Source: Argopecten irradians (taxonomy: Eukaryota; Mollusca; Bivalvia; Pectinida; Pectinidae). From it: DNA of 64,000 bases. Below the pieces are notes generated by a model. It worked only from the letters and a program-made list of their open reading frames with translations. It ran no database searches and was not told the origin of the DNA. Both the position numbers and the translations under genes were made by a program. Location of the stretch: assembly GCF_041381155.1 (NCBI RefSeq), contig NC_091135.1, positions 67,793,067 through 67,857,066 on the forward strand, written 5' to 3'. Of this stretch, positions 26,811-36,911 are shown piece after piece. How positions within the stretch are numbered: the first letter of the stretch is position 1; each line of letters begins with the position of its first letter.

Positions 26811-26927
26811 ACATCCATACAGTCAATAAACAAACGGTTGTTTTGATGATGTCTCTGTATAGCACTGATTGAATCTGTACCCACTAATGTGCAGTCTTTG
26901 TGTTGTAGACCACAATCCATGTATCCT
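26795..26927 (-). CDS. Possible terminal coding exon of an unidentified gene
   Basis: On the minus strand a pyrimidine/TA-rich stretch ends in GTTTCAG (26928-26934). An open frame of 43 codons follows (entering in phase 2: GYMDCGLQHKDC ... DCMDVTHRE) to TGA at 26795-26797. The peptide has a balanced composition unlike the surrounding AT-rich DNA, but I recognise no family. The other two frames are also partly open, so the frame choice is weak. One of them (phase 1, ending VVYNTKTAH) could formally continue from an optional donor in the zinc-finger gene at 36998. No upstream partner exon is certain. The 3' end of this exon grades directly into the 30/32-bp array. Confidence 0.22.
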
Positions 26928-27000
26928 CTGAAACATATATATGATCAGAAATAATATCTGAGGATATCCACCATATAAGTAATTTCTGTTTGACAATGAG

Positions 27001-27250
27001 ATACACTCGTTATTATATAGTTGTCTGGTTCCAGATACACTCGTTATTATATAGTTGTCTGGTTCCAGACATCAGTTTCCACTGACACACTCGTAATTAT
27101 ATAGTTGTCTGGTTCCAGACATCAGTTTCCACTGACACACTAGTTATCATATAGTTGTCTGGTTCCAGACATCAGTTTCCACTGACACACTAGTTATCAT
27201 ATAGTTGTCTGGTTCCAGACATCAGTTTCCACTGACACACTAGTTATCAT
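27001..27250. repeat. 50-bp minisatellite, about 5 copies
   Basis: Units read atagttgtctggttccagac then atcagtttccactgacacac with tagttatcat. The first copies are shortened and lack the cagtttccactga segment. Just to its right (about 27270) the minus strand has TTATTTCAG followed by a short open frame that stops at once; I do not call that an exon. Confidence 0.95.
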
Positions 27251-29708
27251 TCCGCAGTAATATTGTCATCCTGAAATAACAAAAAGCTTATGTCAAACAC
27301 TGAAGTCTGCATCATAAACCGTCTGCATGATTACATTCATTTTTAAAATGCTTAAAAAATAAATTTTGTGACTCTGAATGAAAACTGAAATTTTCCTAAA
27401 CGACATTTTCAAAGTCATTTAGGCAAACAAACCTTATTTACTAGAAACACTTTGTACTTGAATATACAGTTAAACCTAGTTTTCTCCAAAAAGGGTGGAC
27501 ATTTTAGCTATCTTAAAAGGGTTATTATATATATAGGTTATATAGGATTCTAACAAAGATTCAACAATATAATTATGTGGTTAAATACCTTGGTTGCACA
27601 GTTCTTAAGCATTTAAATGTATGACCCATTGAAACCTAGAAGATTTTAAAGAAATGTTTTCCCTACATACTCTTGATTCATTTTAGGTTTTATTTTCTTG
27701 CATTCAGTGGATGCAAGATCTATTGTAAAATATTATCTACATAGTATAACTACCGTACATTAACTAACATTTTTTTTTCAATTCAATAGCAAAGATACCC
27801 AGATAAATATCAAAACCAATACATATATATAAATGAGCAAAGAATGCCAGAAAAAATATTCTAATGTCTATCTGCTATTTGAAAAACAATATTGCACTAG
27901 ACTTTGAGCAGGTGCTACAGAGTATTAACCATCTAATAGCTTTTCAAAACTATATATATCCAGATTAGAACATTAAATATATATCAAAGTCATCAATGCT
28001 TATCATTTAAAATAGCAATCTTTCACAACACAAGAAATTTTTTTTTTATACACATATCATTTTTGAAAAAAATATAAATATACATCTATGAGTCTGTATT
28101 TTTTCCTAACTTTCTTCTTTGCTGTTTCAGAATTGCAGTTTGATATCTGATGCATGATTATGTTTCACCGTCTCTTTTTTCAATACTGTGAGACAAAGAA
28201 CTATAAACCATAGTAGGAAATATATACACACGATTCAGTTAGCACTATATACTACACATTTTAATAATTCCACAAACTTAAGAAATAAATCAGGTTTTTT
28301 TTTTTTGATTTATTTACAGGGAAAGTAATGAACATTTACTTTTTCATGCCCTGACAAAATAACTTGTAAAGCAGTTTGAGAGAAATCTATAGCAATAGAA
28401 AATGTTTACACTTTTTTGCAAGACAATTTTCAATTGCAGTAAATGTGTTGAATTGTACAAGTATACATGCGATGCTGATTACTATGTGATGGTAGCGTCT
28501 ATATCTCACTAAAATATACTGACAGTTATCTGTACATGTCACCACACTGACTTTTAATTTACTTTACAAATGACAAATTATTTTAATTTGAGCATGTACA
28601 TATCCACTTTGAGGAAGGCACAACCAATATATCACCTTCACGATCATTGATCTGTTTATCAGATATTGCAATATCATGGCAAAAGAAACAATTAAGAGCA
28701 TCAATCATGGCTTAGATCAGATATACCAAAACAAAAGATGGAATCTGCAATCAATTCTGGCAATCCATACTTTACAGAGCAAAGAAAGACAACTCATGCT
28801 GATTTATCAACTGAGGATTGTATTGAACAAAAAGGACACACAGCAGGAAAAAAAGTACAAAACTAAACGTGTCAATAAATTGGAATGTCATAATATATAT
28901 AATTACTGGTATCAAGTAAATTGTGGATTTTTGTTTTTAGATACAAGAAAACCATTTTATTAACACTAACAGAATATTTGCACTAAATATTTCTGCACCC
29001 TAGTTTTTTTAATGTATTTTTATCCCTTTATAAAGATTTAGATAAGAGGTTAAGCTACAGTTTACTTATTTGAAATTAAAATAATCACACTGTTCAAGCA
29101 AAGCCTGCTGTAGAATATGTAGGAATAAGAATCCTTTTCAGAAATCAAAAGATGAACTTTTAATTGGTGGATTTTGAAGCTTCCACAAATTATGGAAAAG
29201 CAACTATCAGATCAGAATGTGAATAGATAATGAATAATCTACCCATCCATTTGGGTTTTCCGTGCAGTACTCTAGATTTATCCCATGCTAGTTAAAATCA
29301 TATCATACAGAGAGTTTCATTCAGACAAAACAGTGAGAGATATGTGATATTGTTTTATCCCATAACTATGCATGTTTCACAATGGAAAACTCATGTGATA
29401 AATTCCATAGCATTTGGTTATCATTTATGTTTATACACACTCCAGTGTGTGAACACCTACGGCGCCTCTGATTGGTCAATGCCAAGATCTCTTGATTCCG
29501 ATTGGCTTTCAACGTCAAGCACATTTTCTTTAAAATAACATTGTATTTACTGTATAACAGGTAGATGTTTATTCAAAGTATTAAACAATAGAATATTAGT
29601 TCATTATTAAGGCACTATATTTTATGGCGGAAAGTTTCTCAGAATGAAGACAAGAAAATGGTCACCACAGTATAAATATAGAGTTAAAGTTATGGGATAA
29701 ATAAGTTC
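27251..29708. other. AT-rich sequence, no gene seen
   Basis: About 2.4 kb of AT-rich DNA with poly-T runs. The open frame at 28676-28963 (plus) is Lys/Gln/Ile-rich, as expected from base composition, and has no recognisable domain. Confidence 0.5.
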
Positions 29709-29866
29709 TACAACGCGTGACTGTTGTTTATCATGTTTATCTAAACTCTCGTTAATTAATTTTCAAATTTTCAAAAGACACTCGCTAAAGCTTGTGTCTT
29801 TTAAAAAATTGAAAATTAACAAACTCGAGTTTGATAAACATAATAAACAACAGTCACTTGTTGGGA
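29709..29866. repeat. Large imperfect palindrome (foldback), about 155 bp
   Basis: The left arm contains gactgttgtttatcatgttt and ends near caaaagacac. The right arm runs from gtgtcttttaaaaaattg to aaacataataaacaacagtc. The two pair over most of their length around a loop near 29790. It could be a small MITE or a hairpin-forming transcript source; no duplication flanks were resolved. Confidence 0.75.
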
Positions 29867-30710
29867 AACCTCTATATAACAAACTTGTTAAACACAATTG
29901 AATTTCACTTTTTTTTTTAACGCCCCCAACCCCTCTCCAAAGAAGAACATACACTTTAGTCACATAATTATATATGGGGTTAGATAATTAGCAGAATCCA
30001 TGTTGAACTTAGAGAAGGATTTAAATTTTTTTCCACAATAAAATTAATACTATAGTTGTTTATATTTTGTCAAATTCACGATTTATTGTTTGTAACTTAT
30101 TTGCAGGTTTATTTTTATGAATTATCTCATTAGCCTTGAAAGTGTAATTCTTACAACAGGTTATAATACATAACACCATGATATTAAATTTCACAAATTT
30201 GGATGGATCCATGAATTTAACAAATAAAACTATACAGTCTACACACTAAAACAGAGTGATGCAAGCTGTAATATAATAAAAACAACCAATTTGACAATAG
30301 ATTACGGCCAAAAAATACATCTGTTTAGGGTTACCTGACCAACCCTAATTTTTTACCCCCAACCCTAATTTTTTTTCTGTACCTTATCACAGTGTATGAA
30401 CGGAAGTGTATAGTATTTTTTAAATTTCGAAGTTGCGAGTCTGCATAGCGGTACTCGTGTTGTAATCTAAAGTTATAAACAGCATCATGGATAGCAATTT
30501 GAACTACCAGTGACTAATGAAGTTTTGAGTGTTAACCAGCATTAACATTTCAGACACTTTTCATGAGTTGATCTGTTGTTCATCATCGAAGAATTGAGAC
30601 ACTCACCTAATATTTTGCACTATTTTAAGTATTCTGTCTGCCTTTCATTATTTCAAGTACCACCACAGGTTTATAAATGAATCCAACAATATACAAGGAC
30701 ATAGTCATTC

Positions 30711-32195
30711 AGATCCCCCGCCAATGGAGATATCAAAGCTGAAGTAAGTTTGATTGTGGAGACTTATTTGTATGAAAAAAAAAACAGGAAAAAGGAAGTT
30801 GAGCTAAAGAAAGATGGAGTATAATTCAAGTAGAGCGGGGCTGCAATTGTTGAATCAGGTATACTGAGCCTTGACATTTATATTAGACTATATACACAAA
30901 GATGGATGGAGTTTTGCAAAGATTTACCATTTACCATGATATTTTCAGCAATGTTTCCATGGTAACGGAAAAAGTGCCAAAAATGAAAACCTAAAAATAG
31001 CAAAAGGTACTACTAGACCATAAAAAGAATGTGTCTATGAAGTTTTGTGGAAATATCTCTGCTGGTTTTAGAGTTATGCTCCGGAAATGAACCCGCTACA
31101 AAAATATGATATTTTCAGCAGTGTTTCTATGGTTACAGAAAAAAGCACAAAAAGTGAAAACCTAAAAATAGCAAAAGGCACTACTAGACCATAAGAAAAT
31201 TGTGTCTATGAAGCTTCATGGAAATATCTCTGCTGGTTTTAGAGTTGTGCTCCGGAAACGATTCTTACACAAAAATCTGCCATTTTCAGCAATGTTTCCA
31301 TGGTTACAGAAAAAAGTACAAAAAGTGAAAACCTTAAAATAGCAAAAGGCACTACTAGACCATAAGACTAATGTGCCTATGGAGTTCCGTGCATATATCT
31401 CAACCGGTTTTAGAGTTATGCTCCGGAAACGAACCTGGTACAAAAATATGATATTTTCAGCAATGTTTCCATGGTTACGAAAAAAATGCAAAAAATGAAA
31501 ACCTAAAAATAGCAAAAGGCACTACTAGACCATAAGACCAATGTGTCTATGAAGCTTCATGGAAATATCTCTGCTGGTTTTAGAGTTGTGCTCCGGAAAC
31601 GATTCTTACACAAAAATCTGCCATTTTCAGCAATGTTTCCATGGTTACAGAAAAAAGTACAAAAAGTGAAAACCTTAAAATAGCAAAAGGCACTACTAGA
31701 CCATAAGACTAAGTGCCTATGGAGTTCCGTGCATATATCTCAACCGGTTTTAGAGTTATGCTCCGGAAACGAACCTGGTACAAAAATATGATATTTTCAG
31801 CAGTGTTTCTATGGTTACAGAAAAAAGCACAAAAAGTGAAAACCTAAAAATAGCAAAAGGCACTACTAGACCATAAGAAAATTGTGTCTATGAAGCTTCA
31901 TGGAAATATCTCTGCTGGTTTTAGAGTTGTGCTCCGGAAACGATTCTTACACAAAAATCTGCCATTTTCAGCAATGTTTCCATGGTTACAGAAAAAAGTA
32001 CAAAAAGTGAAAACCTTAAAATAGCAAAAGGCACTACTAGACCATAAGACCAATGTGTGTATGAAGTTTCGTGGAAATATCTCTACTGGTTTTAGAGTTA
32101 TGCTCCGGAAACCATTCGTATGGACTGACGGACAGACAGACGGACGGACCCCATTTGTATATCCCCCGCCAACTTCGTTGGGCGGGGGATAAAAA
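30711..32195. mobile_element. CCCCCGCC-hairpin element with seven 171-bp repeats
   Basis: The 5' side begins agatcccccgccaatgg. The 3' side has gacggacagacagacgg, then a strong hairpin, atcccccgccaacttcg paired with ttgggcgggggat, then A-rich sequence. Between them lie about seven 171-bp units, each with 'ttttcagcaatgtttccatgg', 'actactagaccataag' and 'gttttagagttatgctccgg'. Variants alternate, suggesting a higher-order period. Minus-strand open frames within it (31216-31515, 31898-32200) repeat each other and are not genes. Confidence 0.8.
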
Positions 32196-33006
32196 CACAT
32201 AAATACATATTAATGGACACAATATCTTTTACATAATTGAGTTTTGAAGTTGGATGATCAGTTGTATAGTCACTTGCATTGTTTTGAAACTTGCGATGTA
32301 TAATTGCTTTCGAGGGGAATTGTATAGTCGCTTGCTATAAAGAGGAAATATATTTAGTGATAAAAGGCTCCGAAGCTAACAAATTAAACAAATCAGTCTA
32401 ATTATCAAATACACTATCAATTTGAACGTACATTGTTGCACAGATCATATATAGTCACTTACAATTTAGATGGAGTAAATGCAACAAAAATGCAATAGAA
32501 TGCACCACGTTGATACTTCAGATATAACTTAGATTTCCATGGACCAGTCATTACTTTGAAAAAAAAAAAAATGTCAGAATTACGAAGAAAACAAATCCTT
32601 CTAGAATCATAAACAAAAAATACTTACATCATTTCCATATTTCTTACGCTGGAAATGGCTGTCCACTTACAAAATTATTTTCATATTTTCGTGTCTAATG
32701 TTGTTCCACAGGGATTCAATTTTGCGCTTTAAACTTTTGTTTTTACTGATATGCCAGTGTTGCAGCGATTGATTTTCACAATTTCTTATCACCAGCGAAA
32801 TAAGTAAAATCTAATCGCACGCGTCAATATATGTTGGGTTCAAATATATATATATACCTTACAGGGAAAAGAATAATTCCATTAGTATGGACAAAAATAA
32901 TGTGAAATTTTCAAGGCGATCTGTCTTATTATCAAGACACAAAAAGAACAAACAAAATTTCCTGTTAATGACGTCGTGGTCAAAATGCACACATACTCAC
33001 ATATTA

Positions 33007-34360
33007 ACAAGAGATCCCAGAGGGATCTTGGCGCCCACCAAAGAATGATCTATATCTGACAAAGGAAAGATAGATCGTTTCTCTACTTTTTAAACTTTTG
33101 CAAACATACTACATATAAAATTTGAGACAGATCGCTTCAGTAAATTTTGAAAAATAGCTGTAACAAACTTCAACTATCAAAATCCAAGATGACTCCTTGG
33201 CGGCCATCTTGTTGATCAATCGGTCCCAAATCACAATATGCACAACTAGGGCCCTAGGGGAACCTACACATGAATTTTGAGACAGATCTCTTCAGTACTT
33301 TCTGAGAAATAGCGATAACAAACTTTGAATAACAAAATCCAAGATGGCGGCCTGGCAGCAATCTTGTTGACCGATTGGTCCCAAATCACAATATGCACAA
33401 CTAGGGCCCTAGGGGAACCTACACATGAATTTTGAGACAGATCTCTTCAGTACTTTCTGAGAAATAGCGATAACAAACTTTGAATAACAAAATCCAAGAT
33501 GGCTGCCTGGCGGCCATCTTGTTGACCGATCGGTCCCAAAATGCAATATGCACAACTAGGTCCCTAGGGGAACCTACATATGAAATTTGAGACAGATCCC
33601 TTCAGTACTATCTGAGAAATAGCCATAACAAATTTTAACTATCAAAATCCAAGATGGCGGCCACCTTGTTCACCGATTGGTCCAAAAATGCAATATGCAC
33701 AACAAGGGCCCTAGGGGAACCTACATATTAAATTTGAGAAAGATCCCTTCAGCACTTTTTGAGAAATAGGGATATCAAACCTTAACTATCAAAAAATATC
33801 GATAACAAACTTCAACTGCCAAAATCAAAGATGGCTGCCTGGCGGCCATCTTTTTTTTCCGATCAGCCTCAAAATCTGCATGGCACAACTAGGGACCAAG
33901 GGTACCTTCCATGTTAAGTTTGAACAAAATCCCTTCAGTAGTTCTCAAGAAATATCGATAACAAACTTCAACTGCCAAAATCAAAGATGGCTGCCTGGCG
34001 GCCATCTTGTTTTTCTGATCAGCCTCAAAATCTGTATGGCACAACTAGGGACCAAGGGTAACCTCCATGTGAAGTTTGAACAAAATCCCTTCATTAGTTC
34101 TCAAGAAATATCGATAACAAATTTCAACTGCCAAAATCAAAGATGGCTGACTGGCGGCCATCTTTTTTTTTTTTTGATCAGCCTCAAAATTTGTATGGCA
34201 CAAATATGGACCAAGGGGACCCTCCATGTGAAGTTTGAACAAAATCCCTTCAGCAGTTTTTAAGAAATAGTGATAACAAGCATTGTTTACGGACGGACGA
34301 CGGACCACGGATGCAGGGCGATTTGAAAAGCCCACCATCTGATGATGGTGGGCTAAAAAA
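33007..34360. mobile_element. GCCCACCA-hairpin element with about seven 155-bp repeats
   Basis: Starts acaagagatcccagaggga, followed by tcttggcgcccacca. Ends with acggacgacggaccacgg, then the hairpin agcccaccatc / gatggtgggct followed by A-rich sequence. Internal units of roughly 155 bp contain 'caaaatccaagatggc', 'ggccatcttg' and 'acaactagggccctagggg'. They drift in sequence from left to right. Open frames inside (33880-34263 plus, 34045-34476 minus) are repeat artefacts. Confidence 0.8.
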
Positions 34361-34544
34361 TAAGAAAAAAAAAACACACACACACATATAGGCTGATTAA
34401 TATTAGTGATGATAGTGATTGATAGTGATGAGCATCTAATCTGCCCTTGTGCATCAGTATCGATTGGTGTGTGCATATTTAATATTGTTATCGCCCTGGA
34501 ATCACGTGATCAAAAAAGTGAGCTTTCCATGAATCAAATCATAA

Positions 34545-35656
34545 ACAAGAGGCCCAAAGGGCCTTAACGGTCATCTGACTACCTTGGCAATAGTAAAATT
34601 AATTATATATGGTGTCACTTTGTCAGGACCATGTCAGGATTATTTTCAATTTCTTTCAACAAATTTGGGTAAGGCAACATATAGGAAATTAATTAGATAT
34701 AGTGTCATGGTAGCCATCTTCGATTTGGGATCAACCAAAGATGTAACAATACTTTGTCGGGACCATGTCAGGATCATTTCATGCAAGTTTCAGCCAAATC
34801 GCACCGGTAGAACTTGAGAAGAAGTTCAAAATGTGTTTTCAAGATGGCGGCTGTGGTGGCCATCTTGGATTTCGAATTGACCCGAAAAATAACAACACTT
34901 TGTCGGGACCATGTCAGGATCATTTCATGCAAGTTTCAGCCAAATCGCACTGGTAGAACTTGAGAAGAAGTTCAAAATGTGTTTTCAAGATGGCGGCTGT
35001 GGTGGCCATCTTGGATTTCGAATTGACCCGAAAAATAACAACACTTTGTCGGGACCATGTCAGGATCATTTCATGCAAGTTTCAGCCAAATCGCACCGGT
35101 AGAACTTGAGAAGAAGTTCAAAATGTGTTTTCAAGATGGCGGCTGTGGCGGCCATCTTGGATTTCAGATCGACCCGAAAAATAACAACACTTTGTCGGGA
35201 CCATGTCAGAATCATTTCATGCAAGTTTCAGCCAAATCCCACCGGTAGAACTTGAGAAGAAGTTCAAAATGTGTTTTCAAGATGGAGGCTGTGGTGGCCA
35301 TCTTGGATTTCGGATCGACTCGAAAAATAACAACACTTTGTCGGGACCATATCAGGATCATTTCATGCAAGTTTCAGCCAAATTGCACCAGTAGAACTTG
35401 AGAAGAAGTTCAAAATGTGTTTTCAAGATGGCGGCTGTGGCGGCCATCTTGGATTTTGGATCAACCCGAAAAATAACAACACTTTGTCGAGACCATGTCA
35501 GGATCATTTCGTGTAAGTTTCAGCTAAATCGCACTGGTAGAACTTGAGAAGAAGTTCAAAATGTGAAAAGTTAACACACGGCAGACGGTGCACGACGACG
35601 GACGAAACATGACGACTATAGGTCATCCTGACCCTTTGGGTCAGATGACCTAAAAA
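34545..35656. mobile_element. GGTCATC-hairpin element with about six 146-bp repeats
   Basis: Starts acaagaggcccaaagggcc, then ttaacggtcatctgac. Ends with cgacgacggacgaaacatg, then the hairpin aggtcatcctgaccc / gggtcagatgacct followed by A-rich sequence. Internal units are 146 bp, each with 'aagatggcggctgtgg', 'ggccatcttggatttc' and 'gggaccatgtcaggatc'. A shorter member lies at 21.36-21.97 kb. The small repeated plus-strand open frames are artefacts of the unit. Confidence 0.85.
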
Positions 35657-36298
35657 CTATATTTACACAACTTTCCACATTTTGTTTCTCATTGCTGAAC
35701 ACATCCTGTGGCCTAAACAATATCATATGTAAGTTCCTTTTGCTTGAAAATTACTGAAATTAGAAATATTAGCGATTTGTAATGAGAGTTTTGCGCTAGA
35801 GACTATACAGTAATTTTTTGAATTAAAACAAGCGACTATACAGTAAAGTAACAAGTGACTATACAAAACTATTTCGTGTATGCATATTTTAAGATATGCT
35901 TTAGCCTCTTTCTTATTACGAATGATGTAGAATAAAGAAACTGTTAATAAATAAATAATCAAATTACTCATTTAAGTTACAATTATAACCTATATTTCCG
36001 GAAAAACGGGGGAAACGCAATTTCCTCCGAAAACACATCACAGTTTTGATAGTAATTTAGTGATTACACTTCGATTCTTATCTATTGCTAACATTATTTT
36101 CAAAATCATGTTCATGAATTTGTTAATATACATGTATTGAGGACGTCTATGATGTTAAGCATATTTGTAGTTATGAATAATGCTGATATTTGGTGTTTTA
36201 CCAACCTGTATACCATGCCTGTTTTCATTCATCCCGCTTCAATACTCACAAGTGACCATACAAAAAGCAACTAATGACTATACAATACACTTCCGTTC

Positions 36299-36859
36299 TG
36301 TGCTTATTACGGTAATAGTTTTACTCTAGGTCAATCTGAGCTGTTAATAACTTCTTTCTAAGTCAAATCTCCAAAAGACACTCGTGTTTAATCATTTTAT
36401 TGATATACAGGAGCCATATCTGTTTAGTAAACAGCGCGCTATTGCATTTGAACTTGACAAAATATTAAAAAAAAAAAAAAAATCCCTACGTACTGACCCT
36501 ATTTTTTGCCAATTTAACCCTAAACAAACATCTAAGGATATCTTACCTCATCCTCATTTCTCTGGATGTCTTAGTGCTTTTGTTGTCTGCTCGGGTAATT
36601 CTGGCAATGTTTCTGAAATAAGTAATTAAATCAAATTTTAGATCATTTATTACACTAAAGTCTGCTATTTTAAAATAAATGAAAGAGAAAAACTATACAA
36701 CTAGTGATAATTTTACATGTGCATTATAAGTCTTGTACTCAGGATCATTTGAAGGGACCAAGGGAATTTCAGTTTGACAATGAGAGACCCATTGTTTTTG
36801 GACATATAGATGAAAAGGAACCATGAAAAATATGATAACATGAAATCTATGTTTGCTAC
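36299..36859. other. Downstream flank of the zinc-finger gene, no gene seen
   Basis: AT-rich sequence between the composite insertion and the 3' end of the zinc-finger gene. The open frame at 36384-36629 (plus) crosses a poly-A run and is not credible. Confidence 0.5.
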
Positions 36860-36865
36860 TTTATT
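36860..36865 (-). promoter_or_regulatory. Possible polyadenylation signal AATAAA
   Basis: AATAAA on the minus strand about 50 bp after the stop codon of the last ZFP64-like exon. The hexamer is common in AT-rich DNA, so the call depends on position. A second AATAAA lies near 36645. Confidence 0.4.
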
Positions 36866-36911
36866 TAAACGTAACTATTTGTTTGAGACTTGGTTTGATA
36901 TAATTTCACAG

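Larger units (their letters stand above)
30398..36298. mobile_element. Putative composite transposon with repeated subterminal motif (about 5.9 kb)
   Basis: The left end GAACGGAAGTGTATAGT (30398-30414) is mirrored at 36277-36298 by ACTATACA, a short insertion, then CTTCCGTTC. Internally the motif TTGTATAGTCACTTG occurs in one orientation at 32262 and 32320 (and degenerate near 32450), and in the opposite orientation at 35829, 35852, 36249 and 36272. Such subterminal repeats are typical transposase-binding arrays. No transposase frame is present. The interior is occupied by three other repetitive elements, so this would be a non-autonomous host loaded with nested insertions. The exact ends are uncertain. 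Confidence 0.45.

Noticed and set aside
27251..27280. Minus-strand exon after TTATTTCAG (DDNITAE, stop)
   Set aside because: Only seven codons, no phase partner, and it runs into the 50-bp minisatellite; too little to call.
28676..28963. Plus-strand 95-codon Lys/Gln-rich frame
   Set aside because: Composition is that expected of AT-rich noncoding DNA; no domain and no neighbouring exon.
31216..32200. Two homologous minus-strand open frames of about 100 codons
   Set aside because: Their similarity reflects the 171-bp tandem units of a transposable element; no known domain.
33880..35394. Series of similar small frames (AQLGTKGTFHVKFEQ, MSGSFHASFSQI)
   Set aside because: Repeat-unit artefacts of the 155- and 146-bp arrays.
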